From JBDTGE01 sp050742975 (GTDB taxonomy: Bacteria > Actinomycetota > Actinomycetes > Mycobacteriales > Jatrophihabitantaceae), in the NCBI GenBank assembly GCA_050742975.1, contig JBOGDQ010000255.1:15731-79730 (forward strand): a stretch of DNA of 64,000 nt, in the 5' to 3' direction. The notes below the pieces were generated by a model. The model ran no database searches. It was not told where the DNA came from and saw nothing but the letters and a program-made list of their open reading frames with translations. Positions 8,396 through 16,893 of this stretch are shown here, in pieces. The position numbers were made by a program, and so were the translations under genes. Every line of letters starts with the position of its first letter. Within the stretch, counting starts at the first letter, position 1.

Positions 8396-8752
8396 TCAGC
8401 GGCGGGCCAGCCGCCGCTCGCCGCTGGTGCCCGGCTGGTAGGCCAGGCCGTAGTGCGCGAACACGGCCGGCTCGTCGGCGAGCGTCAACTCGCCGTCGAC
8501 GTCGATCGACGGGGCGTCCTTGATCTGCTTCTTCGGCGCGGTCACCTTCACGTGCCGCGGCGAGACCAGCGCGCCGTGCAGCGGCACGAACACCAGCCGG
8601 CGCCGCCCGAGCACGCCGACCTTCACGCTCGCGAACGTGGGCTCGTCAGTGGCTGTGTCGAAGTACACCGACTCCAGGGAACCCACCCGGTCCCCGCTGG
8701 CATCGACCAGGTCGTGCTCGCGCCAATCACGAATGTTCTCCGCGGCAAACAC
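8396..8752 (-). CDS. PRC-barrel domain protein
   Basis: About 118 residues from a GTG at 8752, five bases after the stop of the GAF-ANTAR gene. The sequence DLVDASGDRVGSLESVYFD, followed by FASVKVGVLGRRRLVFVPL and ending near YGLAYQPG, is the PRC-barrel fold as found in stand-alone actinobacterial stress proteins. Its function is unknown; PRC barrels bind RNA or protein partners. The start is uncertain because the Shine-Dalgarno (GAAAG inside the upstream gene) is weak; translational coupling to the preceding gene is likely. Confidence 0.8.
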   Translation of the reverse strand: MFAAENIRDWREHDLVDASGDRVGSLESVYFDTATDEPTFASVKVGVLGRRRLVFVPLHGALVSPRHVKVTAPKKQIKDAPSIDVDGELTLADEPAVFAHYGLAYQPGTSGERRLARR

Positions 8753-8757
8753 CCTCG

Positions 8758-9495
8758 TCAGCCACTTTCGGTCGGGTCGGTGAGGAGCAGGTCGATGTGC
8801 AGGTCGCCGGTGATCACGTCGTGGGCGGTCTGGGCTAGCCGCGCGCCGTGGGTGCGGGCGTGGCTGCGTAGTCGTCGGAAGGCTTCGTCCATGCTGAGGT
8901 TGCCGCGTTCGGCGAGTACGCCTTTGGCCTGTTCGATGGTGATGCGGCTGTGTAGGGCGCCTTCGAGTTGTTCGACGATGGTTTCGCTGCGGTGGATGGC
9001 GCGCTCCTGCAACAGGCCGATGGTGGCGACGTCGGCCAGCGCCTGCGCGATGTGCAGGTCGTCTTCGGACAGCGCGCCGGGGCTGGTGCTGAACAGGTTC
9101 AGGGCGCCGATGACGTCCGTGCGCAGGCGAAGCGGCAGGGCGTGCACGGCGGCGTAGCCCTCGCTCAGCGCGGCGGGGGTGAAGCGCGGCCATCGGTCGC
9201 TCATCGCGGCCAGGTCCGGGGCGGCGACCAGGTTACCGGAGTTGTAGCAGTCCAGGCAGGGTCCTTCGTCGGCCTGTAGCTGGAACAGTTCCAGCAGCCG
9301 GGTCTGCTCGTCGGTGGAGGCCATCACGTGCAGGCTGCCGCGCTGATCGGTCAGCAGCAGGCCGGCTTCGTCGGTGTCCAGCAGCTGCACGCTGTGTTCG
9401 ACGAGGCGGTAGAGCAGGTCCGCGACGTCGTAGTCCGAGACCAGTGTGTCGGCCAGGTCCACGAAGGCGGTGGCCAGTTCTTGTTCGCGTGCCAT
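8758..9495 (-). CDS. GAF and ANTAR domain regulator
   Basis: A 245-residue two-domain protein. Residues about 20-165 form a GAF sensor domain (DEAGLLLTDQRGSLHVMAST and the LPLRLRTDVIGALNLF strand). Residues about 180-235 form an ANTAR RNA-binding domain (ITIEQAKGVLAERGNLSMDEAF then LRSHARTHG). ANTAR proteins act as antiterminators by binding paired stem-loops in nascent RNA. The signal sensed is unknown. A second, shorter GAF-ANTAR gene lies 130 bases upstream on the same strand, so the two may have arisen by duplication and may be co-regulated. Confidence 0.93.
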   Translation of the reverse strand: MAREQELATAFVDLADTLVSDYDVADLLYRLVEHSVQLLDTDEAGLLLTDQRGSLHVMASTDEQTRLLELFQLQADEGPCLDCYNSGNLVAAPDLAAMSDRWPRFTPAALSEGYAAVHALPLRLRTDVIGALNLFSTSPGALSEDDLHIAQALADVATIGLLQERAIHRSETIVEQLEGALHSRITIEQAKGVLAERGNLSMDEAFRRLRSHARTHGARLAQTAHDVITGDLHIDLLLTDPTESG

Positions 9496-9547
9496 CCTGG
9501 TTCGCTTCCTGGTCGGGACCTGATCGGGGTCCTGGTCCGTCCGGTCG

Positions 9548-9573
9548 GTTACCGGGGTGCTGCAGCCGGTAAC
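9548..9573. other. 8-bp inverted repeat between two GAF-ANTAR genes
   Basis: GTTACCGG (9548-9555) and CCGGTAAC (9566-9573) form a perfect 8-bp stem around a 10-base loop in the 130-base gap between the two ANTAR genes. It has no T-tract, so an intrinsic terminator is not clear. The loop is too large for a standard ANTAR hexaloop target. It could be an operator or an RNA structure upstream of the 8758-9495 gene. Nothing else stands out in this gap. Confidence 0.4.
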
Positions 9574-9625
9574 TTTACGCCGCGAACCCGGCCGGCGGCG
9601 CCGGTTCGCGGGCCGGTGCCTGGTG

Positions 9626-10324
9626 TCAGGTCGGGTCGGGTTGGGTCGGGTCGGAGTCCAGGCGCAGTCGGCGTTCGACGATGTCCGCGGCGATCTCGTC
9701 CAGGCTGCGCCCGTCGGTGTAGGCGTGTGCGCGCAGGCGGGCGAAGGCTTGTTCGGCGCTGACGCCGAGTTGGGCGACGAGCATCCCGGTGGCTTGGTGC
9801 ACCCGCTGACGGTTCGAGCCGTGCCCGTCCAGCCAGTTCGGGTCCGGATCGTCGCCCGGCGCGCTGGCGCGGACCGACAGCAGCGACACGGTGGCCACGT
9901 CCACCCCGCGCAGCGCCGTGGCCACCTGCGGCCCGGTCAACGCTCCGGCCTGGGTCCGGTACCCGTCGCAGACGCCGACGGTGATCGCGCCGAGCTGCAT
10001 CGGGAACGCGAACAGTGCACCGACCGGCAGCGCCGCGGCCTCGGCGGTGAACACCGGCCAGCGGGCCGCGGCCGCCGGTGCGGCCAGGTCCGGGATCAGC
10101 ACCGGGCGACGGGTCGTGAACGCGGCCAGCGCCGGACCTTCACCGAGGCGGTACTGCACCGCGGTGATCTCGGCGATCACCTCATCGCTCGCGCACACCG
10201 TGTCACGCATGACGTCCGAACTCATCACCGTGAACGCGGCGCCGGTCAGCGGGGCCCTGGTCAGGAACGCCCGGCACACCACCAGCGCCGACGGCATCCC
10301 GTCGGGGTCCGGGTCGTCGCTCAT
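9626..10324 (-). CDS. GAF and ANTAR domain regulator (second copy)
   Basis: A 232-residue protein with a GAF-like N-terminal domain (about 15-165; TGAAFTVMSSDVMRDTVCAS then FAFPMQLGAITVGVCDGYR). The C-terminal ANTAR domain (about 170-225) contains VHQATGMLVAQLGVSAEQAF and the downstream ARLRAHAYTDG helix. Like its neighbour it should couple a ligand or stress signal to transcription antitermination. The last codons run through a GTCGG-type pentameric repeat (about 9630-9653), giving the C-terminus DSDPTQPDPT; slippage there would only alter the tail. It is upstream of, and on the same strand as, the other ANTAR gene. Confidence 0.92.
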   Translation of the reverse strand: MSDDPDPDGMPSALVVCRAFLTRAPLTGAAFTVMSSDVMRDTVCASDEVIAEITAVQYRLGEGPALAAFTTRRPVLIPDLAAPAAAARWPVFTAEAAALPVGALFAFPMQLGAITVGVCDGYRTQAGALTGPQVATALRGVDVATVSLLSVRASAPGDDPDPNWLDGHGSNRQRVHQATGMLVAQLGVSAEQAFARLRAHAYTDGRSLDEIAADIVERRLRLDSDPTQPDPT

Positions 10325-10444
10325 TGCGTTCGCGCTCCTTCACGGCTTGCGTGTGGGCCACGGTCAGGCGCGAACAGGGTCCGGGTCGGCGCGATTATCG
10401 GTAAGCACCACCCTAGCCCGATCAGCCGCGCTGGCCCCGCCCGA

Positions 10445-11038
10445 TCAGCTGCGGTGGTGCTCGATCAGCCAGCGGGCCATCACCTTGGCCCGCCCCGCGG
10501 CTGCCGGGTCGCCCTCGGCAGCGGACACGATGGAGCCCTTCATCAGGATGTGCCAGCTGCGGGCGAACTCCTGCACCTCGTCCAGGCCGGCCTCCTGTGC
10601 GAGGCCGGCGACGATGGCTCGGATGTTGTCCAGGTACTGCACGCTGGCCCGCCCTGCCGGGTGCTCGATCCCCATCTCCAGCAGCACGTTGATGAACGAG
10701 CAGGCCTCGAAGTCGGCGCGGGCGAACCAGTCGTCGAACACGTCGAAGATCGCCAGCAGCTGTTGCTCGGGCGTGCCGCCGCGGGCCCGGGCGCCGGCCT
10801 CGACCATGCCCCACGTCCAGACCTGCTCGCGGCGGTGCAGGAACGCCAGCACCAGCTCCTGCTTGGACGGGAAGTGCTTGTAGAACGTCGCCTTGGCCAC
10901 CCCGGAGCGCGCGAGCAGTTCTTCCACGCCCACGTCCCGGATCCCGCGCTGGGCGAACAGCTCGTAGGCGGCCGACAGGATCCGCTCACGAGGTGGCAGG
11001 CGCACCCCGGCCGCGTCGGTGAGCACCGCATCGCTCAT
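10445..11038 (-). CDS. TetR/AcrR family transcriptional regulator
   Basis: The 197-residue protein has a TetR helix-turn-helix at residues 17-63 (RERILSAAYELFAQRGIRD, then LLARSGVAKATFYKHFPSKQ). The C-terminal ligand domain is of the TetR_C-like type (FDDWFARADFEACSFINVLLEMG). It is divergent from the sigma-factor gene. A CAGAC/GTCTG dyad lies 35 bases upstream of its start and is a good candidate for an autoregulatory operator. The regulated partner may be outside the immediate neighbourhood, because the adjacent genes encode regulators rather than pumps or enzymes. Confidence 0.92.
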   Translation of the reverse strand: MSDAVLTDAAGVRLPPRERILSAAYELFAQRGIRDVGVEELLARSGVAKATFYKHFPSKQELVLAFLHRREQVWTWGMVEAGARARGGTPEQQLLAIFDVFDDWFARADFEACSFINVLLEMGIEHPAGRASVQYLDNIRAIVAGLAQEAGLDEVQEFARSWHILMKGSIVSAAEGDPAAAGRAKVMARWLIEHHRS

Positions 11039-11072
11039 GGCGATGACGGTAGACCCAGAAACCTCTTATGGA

Positions 11073-11088
11073 CAGACTGCTCTGTCTG
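11073..11088. promoter_or_regulatory. candidate TetR operator
   Basis: CAGAC (11073-11077), six bases, then GTCTG (11084-11088) form a short dyad in the gap between the TetR gene and the sigma-factor gene, 35 bases from the TetR ATG. TetR-family repressors usually bind such dyads over their own promoter. The assignment is by position and symmetry only. Confidence 0.45.
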
Positions 11089-11186
11089 CGATACAAATGC
11101 GGTGCTGGGCAGCTCAACCACAGCAGCCAGCGCCCGCCCTGGACCCGGGCGACATACCGAGAGGTGTCGAAGGGGGCGTAGCAGCT

Positions 11187-12041
11187 GTGACTATCGAGCA
11201 CACGGTCAAGCCGGGTCGTCTGGAGCCCGAACTGCGCACGAGGATCCGAGAGCTGCTGGTCCAGCTGCGCGGCCTTCCCGAGCACGTCGCCGAACGCGAC
11301 GCGGTCCGGGACCGCCTCGTCGAGCTGAACACGCCGCTGGTGCGCTACCTCGTGCAGCGCTTCAGGGACACAAAGGAGCCGCTCGAGGATCTGGTGCAGG
11401 TCGGCATGATCGGGCTGCTCAAGGCGATCGAGCGCTATGACCCCGATCGCGGGCTGGAGTTCTCCACCTACGCCGTGCCCACGATCCTCGGTGAGATCAA
11501 ACGGTACTTCCGGGACTCCAGCTGGGCGGTGCACGTGCCTCGCGGTGCGCGGGACCTGCACAGCGCGATCCTCGCGTCCCGCGCGCAGCTGAGCCAGCAA
11601 CTGGGCCGCTCGCTCACCGTCGCCGACGTCGCGGACCGGGTCGGGGCCAGCGAGCAGGACGTGATCATGGCGCTGGAGGCGGGGCAGGCCTACACGAGTG
11701 GCTCGCTGGACGCGATGGCGGAGGCGATGGGCGAGGCGCGCGACGCCGCGTTCGGGTTCCTCGACCCGGGGCTGGAGCAGGCCGAGCTACGGGCCGACCT
11801 GCGTCCGGCTATCGCCACACTGCCGCGGCAGCAGCGGGAGATCCTGGTGCTGCGCTTCGTGCACGGCCAGTCCCAGACGCAGATCGCCGCCGCGCTCGGG
11901 GTCTCCCAGATGCAGGTCTCCCGCCTGCTCGCCCGAGCGCTGCGGCAGCTGCGCGAGACGCTGACCACGCCGCGGGGAGGGGTCGCCGGCCGCGCCCTGG
12001 TCAGCGTCGGTTCGCAGCCGGCGCAGAGCACCGTGAACTAG
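11187..12041 (+). CDS. SigF/SigB/SigG-type (group 3) RNA polymerase sigma factor
   Basis: A 284-residue sigma factor from GTG 11187; GGGGG at 11171-11175 is the ribosome-binding site. Region 2 is VRYLVQRFRDTKEPLEDLVQVGMIGLLKAIERYDPDRG with the -10-binding stretch FSTYAVPTILGEIKRYFRDSSW. Region 3 is ARAQLSQQLGRSLTVADVADR. Region 4 ends in the helix-turn-helix HGQSQTQIAAALGVSQMQVSRL. The combination of VPTILGEIKRYFRD with SWAVHVPR is diagnostic of the stress/sporulation SigB/F/G group. No anti-sigma gene adjoins it, but GAF-ANTAR and PRC-barrel stress genes are nearby. Its stop codon overlaps the end of a convergent gene remnant. Confidence 0.93.
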   Translation: MTIEHTVKPGRLEPELRTRIRELLVQLRGLPEHVAERDAVRDRLVELNTPLVRYLVQRFRDTKEPLEDLVQVGMIGLLKAIERYDPDRGLEFSTYAVPTILGEIKRYFRDSSWAVHVPRGARDLHSAILASRAQLSQQLGRSLTVADVADRVGASEQDVIMALEAGQAYTSGSLDAMAEAMGEARDAAFGFLDPGLEQAELRADLRPAIATLPRQQREILVLRFVHGQSQTQIAAALGVSQMQVSRLLARALRQLRETLTTPRGGVAGRALVSVGSQPAQSTVN

Positions 12042-12274
12042 CCGCCCGATGCCAGCGAGTTCGCCGAGCCGGCGCTCACTTCGTGCACGACTTCGTAGAG
12101 CGCGTGGGTCGAGGTGAACCCGTCCCAACCGGGCTGGCTCACCAAACGGCGAAAGCCTTCGCCGTGCGCGGCCTGCCAATGCTCGACGGTGTCCCAGTGC
12201 ACGTAGTTCACGAATCGGAAGCGGGCCTCGGGCGAGAGCGAGGGATGCAGCCGGTGACTGAGGAAGCCGGGCCA
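12038..12274 (-). pseudogene. truncated antibiotic-biosynthesis-monooxygenase-like fragment
   Basis: The minus strand encodes, in one frame, a stretch beginning WPGFLSHRLHPSLSPEARF and continuing through FVNYVHWDTVEHWQAAHGEG to a C-terminus containing LYEVVHEV. This is the second half of a small ABM/heme-degrading-monooxygenase-type dimeric alpha-beta barrel. The first half is missing: upstream in the same frame there is no ATG, only low-similarity arginine- and serine-rich sequence. The only internal starts (for example GTG at VNYVHW) would give a half domain. I read it as a 5'-truncated remnant. A frameshift or assembly error is less likely, because I find no first-half sequence in the other minus frames. 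Confidence 0.5.
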
Positions 12275-12351
12275 CGAACTCGATCGTCGACGCGGGCTGG
12301 TCCGCTGATCGACGCAGCTGCCTGGGCCACTAACCAGCGATCGCTACGCCG

Positions 12352-12365
12352 ATGGGCATACCCAT
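12352..12365. promoter_or_regulatory. candidate GntR autoregulatory operator
   Basis: ATGGG-CATA-CCCAT is a perfect 5-bp dyad with a 4-base centre, 28 bases before the GntR start. A -10-like TAAGCT lies at 12381-12386. It is seven bases from GTG 12393, so the transcript may be leaderless and the dyad would sit over the -35 region. Confidence 0.45.
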
Positions 12366-12392
12366 TATGTCCTCTTGAACTAAGCTGGGTCG

Positions 12393-13253
12393 GTGGATCG
12401 AACAGACCTGGGCCAGGACAGCGGTTCGCCGCGGCGGCTGCGCTATCAGAAGGTCTACGACTACGTCGTCGCGCTGGTCGCCGACAACGGGATGAAGGCG
12501 GGCGATCGGTTGCCCAGCGCGCCCGAGCTCGCGCAGCTGACCGGGGTGAGCATGATCTCGGTGCGGCGCGGTCTGGAGGAGCTCGAGCGCGAGGGGAAGG
12601 TCTCGCGACACCAGGGCGTCGGCACGTTCGTGGGGCACGGCCGGATCGTCACCGAGCCGGGCCGTACCGGCGAGCTGCTCGCCTCACTCGTCGACGGAAG
12701 CTCCAAGCCGAAGGTACGGACCGAGCTGCTGGGCATCGCCGTCGGCACCACCAGCGAGAACATCGCGCGTGCGCTGTCGATCGGTGCGGGCGAGCCGGTG
12801 TGGGAGGTGCGCCGGCTGCGCCGGGTCGGCGGCTCCGCGGCGATCCTGGAGCGTGCCGTGCTGCCCCTCAGCCGGGTACCCGCCCTGGACGAGCGGTACC
12901 TGCGCGCCGGCAAGTCCCTCTACACCTACCTCGCCGAGCACTACGGCCTGCGGGATGACCATGTCGAGCAGGCGATCGAGGTGGACCGCCCGGCATCGGC
13001 CGAGCGGGCGGCGCTCGAACTCGCACGTGGCGATCAGGTGGTGCGGATCCGGGGCGTCAGCTTCGACACCGACGGCACGGCGTTCGACTGCTACGAGCAG
13101 ACGTACCGGGCCACTGACTTCATCTTCTACAGTGCGGGTGGCAGCAACCGTCAACTGCTGCAGCCGCACGGGCTGGGGGACTGGCTGGTGCGCCCACTGG
13201 CAGTCGCGGGCGGCGCCGCGCCTACCCGGTCAGGGCGCCGGCGCCGTCCCTAA
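12393..13253 (+). CDS. GntR family regulator with UTRA domain
   Basis: The 286-residue protein has a GntR winged helix at residues 17-85 (YQKVYDYVVALVADNGMKAG, LAQLTGVSMISVRRGLEELE, RHQGVGTFVG). The UTRA ligand-binding domain occupies about 105-265 (PVWEVRRLRRVGGSAAILE, ALELARGDQVVRIRG). HutC-type GntR proteins typically bind small catabolic intermediates and repress adjacent transport and breakdown genes. It faces the oligopeptide ABC transporter genes, its 3' end overlapping them convergently by four bases, and is the obvious regulator for this block. Related dyads occur in two promoters downstream. Confidence 0.9.
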   Translation: MDRTDLGQDSGSPRRLRYQKVYDYVVALVADNGMKAGDRLPSAPELAQLTGVSMISVRRGLEELEREGKVSRHQGVGTFVGHGRIVTEPGRTGELLASLVDGSSKPKVRTELLGIAVGTTSENIARALSIGAGEPVWEVRRLRRVGGSAAILERAVLPLSRVPALDERYLRAGKSLYTYLAEHYGLRDDHVEQAIEVDRPASAERAALELARGDQVVRIRGVSFDTDGTAFDCYEQTYRATDFIFYSAGGSNRQLLQPHGLGDWLVRPLAVAGGAAPTRSGRRRRP

Positions 13254-14926
13254 CGGCGCACGCGAATGCGCGGATCGGGGTTCGGCACGCTGGCCAGCAG
13301 GGTCTTGGTGTACGCGTCCGCCGGCTCGTTCACGATCTGCCACGCCGGTCCCTGCTCGACGATCCGTCCCTCGCGCATGACCGCGATCCGGTCGGCGTAG
13401 GTAGCCGCCGTCGACAGGTCGTGCGTGATCATCAGGATGCCGAGCGAGGCGTCCTTGCGCAGCGTATTGAGCAGTTCGAGAACTCCGCGGCGCAGCGAGA
13501 CGTCCAGCATGGACACCGGTTCGTCGGCCAGCAGCAGTTCAGGTTGCAGCACCAGGCACGCGGCGATCGACACGCGTTGGCGCTGACCTCCGGACAGCTC
13601 GTGCGGGTAGCGGCCGAGATAGCGCGCGGCCGGCCTGAGACCGACCCGTTCCAGCGCGTCGGTGATGATGTCAGTGCGTTGCTGCCGGGTAGCGCCGACA
13701 TGGTGGATGCGCAGCGGCTCCTCCAGCGTCTGCCGGACGCGGAATCGGCCGTCCAGGGACTCGTAGGGGTCCTGATAGATCATCTGAACCCGCCTGCGCA
13801 GTTGGTGGAGCCGCCGGCGGTTCAGCCCGGCGGTGTCCTGGCCGTCCAGCCTGATCGCCCCGCCGCTGACGTCGACCATGCCGAGGATGCTCTGCACGGT
13901 GCTCGTCTTCCCGCAGCCTGACTGACCGACCAGGGCGACCATCTCGCCGCGCTCGACCCGCAGCGAGATGCCGTCGACCGCGGTCGCGCCCTCGGCGGGT
14001 CGCCGCCGGATCGTCTCCAGCGCGCTGCGGCGGCCCGGGTACGCGACCCGCAGGTCGCTCACCTCGAGCAGCGGCGGACGCGCCGGCGCGGACACCGGGT
14101 CGGCGCGCGAGGTCGCCCTCAGGTCGGGCGTCGCCTCGAACAGTTGCCGCGTGTAGGGGTGTGTCGGGTGACGGTAGAGCTGCTCGACCGGGCCCTGCTC
14201 GACGATCTCGCCGTCCAGCATGACGGCGGCCCGTTCACACGTCTGGGCTATCACCCCGAGATCGTGGGTAACCAGGATCAGCGCCAGATCCAGCTCGTCG
14301 CAGAGCTTGGTGAGCAGGGTCAGGATCTGGTCCTGGATGACCACGTCGAGCGCTGTGGTCGGCTCGTCGGCGAGGAGCACCTTCGGGTCGCAGGCCAGTG
14401 CCATGGCGATCACTGCACGCTGCCGCATGCCGCCGGAGAACTCGTGCGGGTAGTCGGCGCCGCGCTCGGGCGCGATGCCGACCATGGTCAGCAGCTCGCG
14501 CACGCGGTCCGCGATCTCGGCCCGGCTCCCGCCGCGGTGCAGGCGCAGCGCCTCGGCGATCTGCCAGCCCACCGTGTGCACCGGGTTGAACGCGTTCATC
14601 GCCCCCTGGAACACCATCGCCAGATCCGTCCAACGATGCGGCATGACCGACCGCTCACCCTGCGCCAGCAGGTCCTGGCCGTTGAGCAGCACGCGTCCGG
14701 ACACCGAGGCCGAAGCGGGCAGCAGCCCCATGGCGGCCAGGATCGTCGTGGTCTTGCCGCAGCCGGACTCGCCGACGAGACCGAGACGTTCGCCGGGCTC
14801 GACGCTGACGTCGACACCCTTGAGGGTGTGCACCTCGCGCCGGCGCCGGCGGGTGGAGCCGGTGTCGAACCAGACGTGCAGGTCCTCGATGGCGAGGACC
14901 GGTGCGACCGGCGGACTCGATGTCAT
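13250..14926 (-). CDS. oligopeptide ABC transporter, fused DppD-DppF-type ATPase
   Basis: A 558-residue protein carries two complete ABC ATPase domains. The first has Walker A GESGCGKTT, signature FSGGMRQR and Walker B VLLADEPTTALD. The second has Walker A GQSGCGKTS, signature LSGGQRQR and Walker B LLLADEPVSMLD. Each has the C-terminal extension typical of peptide/nickel importers (HPTHPYTRQL; EPADAYTKTL). DppD and DppF are usually separate, so this is a fusion, a layout known in actinobacteria. ATG 14926 shares a base with the stop of the DppC-like permease gene. It drives the importer whose substrate-binding protein is encoded divergently at 17010. Confidence 0.94.
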   Translation of the reverse strand: MTSSPPVAPVLAIEDLHVWFDTGSTRRRRREVHTLKGVDVSVEPGERLGLVGESGCGKTTTILAAMGLLPASASVSGRVLLNGQDLLAQGERSVMPHRWTDLAMVFQGAMNAFNPVHTVGWQIAEALRLHRGGSRAEIADRVRELLTMVGIAPERGADYPHEFSGGMRQRAVIAMALACDPKVLLADEPTTALDVVIQDQILTLLTKLCDELDLALILVTHDLGVIAQTCERAAVMLDGEIVEQGPVEQLYRHPTHPYTRQLFEATPDLRATSRADPVSAPARPPLLEVSDLRVAYPGRRSALETIRRRPAEGATAVDGISLRVERGEMVALVGQSGCGKTSTVQSILGMVDVSGGAIRLDGQDTAGLNRRRLHQLRRRVQMIYQDPYESLDGRFRVRQTLEEPLRIHHVGATRQQRTDIITDALERVGLRPAARYLGRYPHELSGGQRQRVSIAACLVLQPELLLADEPVSMLDVSLRRGVLELLNTLRKDASLGILMITHDLSTAATYADRIAVMREGRIVEQGPAWQIVNEPADAYTKTLLASVPNPDPRIRVRR

Positions 14927-15888
14927 CAGATCGCGTCCGGCCCACGACCGACGAGTGGGCGCATCTTCCAGCTGTGCGGCGAGAGGTAGGACACCTTGAG
15001 CCGCGGGTTGAGCGCGTCCTCTATCGAGCGGCCGATCAGGTAGCAGCCGACGATGAACAGGGCCACCGCGATGCCGGCCGGCGCGATCGCCCACCATGCT
15101 CCCGCGCTGGTCGCCGCGCGGTCGAAGGCGTGCTCCATGATCGTCCCCCAGGTGATCGCGGTGGGGTCGGACAGGCCAAGGAAGGCCAGCGCGGTCTCGT
15201 TGAAGATTGCGACCGTGATGGCCAGCACGGCGTTGGCGACGAGCAGCGGCCCGACCTGAGGGATGATGTGCCGCACGATGATCCGCAGGTGACTGGCGCC
15301 GAGCGCCTCGACCCGCTTGACGTACACACGCTGCCGCACGCTCATCACCTGGGCCCGGATCACGCGGGCGGTGCCCGTCCACATCAGGGCGCCGATGACG
15401 ATGATGACGTGGGTGAGGCTGGGCCCCCAGACTGCGGCGATCACGATCATCAGGACGATCTGCGGGATGACCAGGAAGTAGTCGGTGATCCGCATCAGCA
15501 CGACGTCCACCCAGCCGCCGAAGTAGCCCGACAGGATCCCGAACCCGGCGCCGACGACCATCGCGATGATGGTGGCGAACAGTCCGACGAGCATGGACAC
15601 CGCGCCCCCGTGCAGCACCAGGCTGAGCACGTCGATGCCGCCGTCGTCACAGCCGAGCCAGTGCGACCCGGACGGAGGTGCGAACACTGCACAGCTGCGG
15701 CTGGAGACGCTGTAGGGCGAGATCACCGAGGACAGCGCGGCGCTGAGCACGAACAGCCCGACGATCACCAGGCCGGTCAGGGCGCTGCGCTGCAGCAGCA
15801 CGGACTTGAGGGTGTGCCACAGCCCGGACTCCAGTTCCACGTCCGGGTCGACCGGGACCACGCCGGTGAGCGAGCTGCTCATCGCCAT
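14926..15888 (-). CDS. oligopeptide ABC transporter permease (DppC-like)
   Basis: The 320-residue permease has an N-terminal helix (LTGLVIVGLFVLSAALSSVI), a cysteine-containing periplasmic stretch, and a C-terminal five-helix BPD_transp_1 domain. The EAA loop region reads VKRVEALGASHLRIIVRHIIP. This is the DppC/OppC half of a peptide or nickel importer. It overlaps the fused ATPase gene by one base and follows the DppB gene after four bases, so the three form one operon on the minus strand. Confidence 0.93.
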   Translation of the reverse strand: MAMSSSLTGVVPVDPDVELESGLWHTLKSVLLQRSALTGLVIVGLFVLSAALSSVISPYSVSSRSCAVFAPPSGSHWLGCDDGGIDVLSLVLHGGAVSMLVGLFATIIAMVVGAGFGILSGYFGGWVDVVLMRITDYFLVIPQIVLMIVIAAVWGPSLTHVIIVIGALMWTGTARVIRAQVMSVRQRVYVKRVEALGASHLRIIVRHIIPQVGPLLVANAVLAITVAIFNETALAFLGLSDPTAITWGTIMEHAFDRAATSAGAWWAIAPAGIAVALFIVGCYLIGRSIEDALNPRLKVSYLSPHSWKMRPLVGRGPDAI

Positions 15889-15892
15889 CCCT

Positions 15893-16855
15893 TCAGTTCG
15901 TGATTCGCGGATCGAGCTTGGAGTACAGCAGGTCGGCGGCCAGGTTCAGCACGATCACGCTGATCGTGATGACCAGGAACCCGCCCTGCAGCATCGGGTA
16001 GTCCCGCGCGAGTACCGCGCTGTAGAGGGCCCGGCCGATGCCCGGCCAGGAGAAGATGACCTCGATCAGGATCGCGCCGGTGACCACCGAGCCGAGCGAG
16101 AGCGCGACGAGCGTGATGGTCGGCAGCATCGCGTTGCGTAGCGCGTACGAGCGGATGATCCGCCGTCGCGGGACACCTTTGGCCCGCGCGGTCAGGATGT
16201 AGTCCTCGCCGAGCGTCTCCAGCATGGCCGAGCGGACGATCAGCGCATTCTCTGCATACAGGGTCAGCACGAGGGTCGCGACCGGAAGGATCATGTGCTT
16301 GGCGAGGTCGACCAGGTGGCTCCACCCGGACGGGTTGATCGCGAACGGATCGCTCATGCCCGCCGTCGGGAGCGCGCCGGCGCTGAGCATGAGGAGCATC
16401 AGGCCGAGGAACTGCGTCGGGAAGGCGTAGAAGAGCACCGCGAGGTTGGTGCTGGCGTGATCGGTGACCGTCCCGCGTCTTACGGCGGACAGCACGCCGA
16501 ACGCGATGCCGATCAGCAGGGCGAGCACGGTCCCGATGGTGACCATCGGCAGGGTGTTGGCCAGCGCATCGCGCAGGTTCGCCGACACCGAGCGCTGGTT
16601 TACGTAGCTGACGCCCAGGTTTCCGTGTGCCAACTGGTCGAGGTAGCGCCCGTACTGGGCCCACAGGGGCCGGTCCAGGCCGAACTGGGCCTCCAGCGTG
16701 TGCTTGAGTCCGGGGGTTGCGTTCGGTACGCGGGAGATTCTGGTGACTGCGTTGCCCGGCAGCACGCGGAAGAGGATGAAGTTCAAGGTGAGCGCTACGT
16801 AGATCGTGACGATCGCGAACAGGATCCGGCGTACCACGTATCCGCTTCCCCGCAT
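15893..16855 (-). CDS. oligopeptide ABC transporter permease (DppB-like)
   Basis: A 320-residue permease starts at ATG 16855, with GGAGAAGGG as ribosome-binding site about six bases before it. The first helix, VVRRILFAIVTIYVALTLNF, and the following LFRVLPGNAVTRI are typical of the DppB/OppB N-terminus. The EAA loop is LTARAKGVPRRRIIRSYALRNA. It is the first gene of the dppB-dppC-dppDF operon and is transcribed away from the solute-binding-protein gene. The shared 154-base intergenic region carries a strong palindrome. Confidence 0.93.
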   Translation of the reverse strand: MRGSGYVVRRILFAIVTIYVALTLNFILFRVLPGNAVTRISRVPNATPGLKHTLEAQFGLDRPLWAQYGRYLDQLAHGNLGVSYVNQRSVSANLRDALANTLPMVTIGTVLALLIGIAFGVLSAVRRGTVTDHASTNLAVLFYAFPTQFLGLMLLMLSAGALPTAGMSDPFAINPSGWSHLVDLAKHMILPVATLVLTLYAENALIVRSAMLETLGEDYILTARAKGVPRRRIIRSYALRNAMLPTITLVALSLGSVVTGAILIEVIFSWPGIGRALYSAVLARDYPMLQGGFLVITISVIVLNLAADLLYSKLDPRITN

Positions 16856-16893
16856 CGCGAACCCTTCTCCGTCATAGCGTCGATCGTGATCGC

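Noticed and set aside
9548..9573. Stem between ANTAR genes as an ANTAR RNA target
   Set aside because: ANTAR targets are two small stems with six-base loops; only one stem with a ten-base loop is present.
13421..15903. Long plus-strand open frames opposite the peptide ABC transporter genes
   Set aside because: Their composition is typical of antisense frames (Arg, Asp, His, Gln-rich without motifs), while the minus strand encodes intact ABC proteins.
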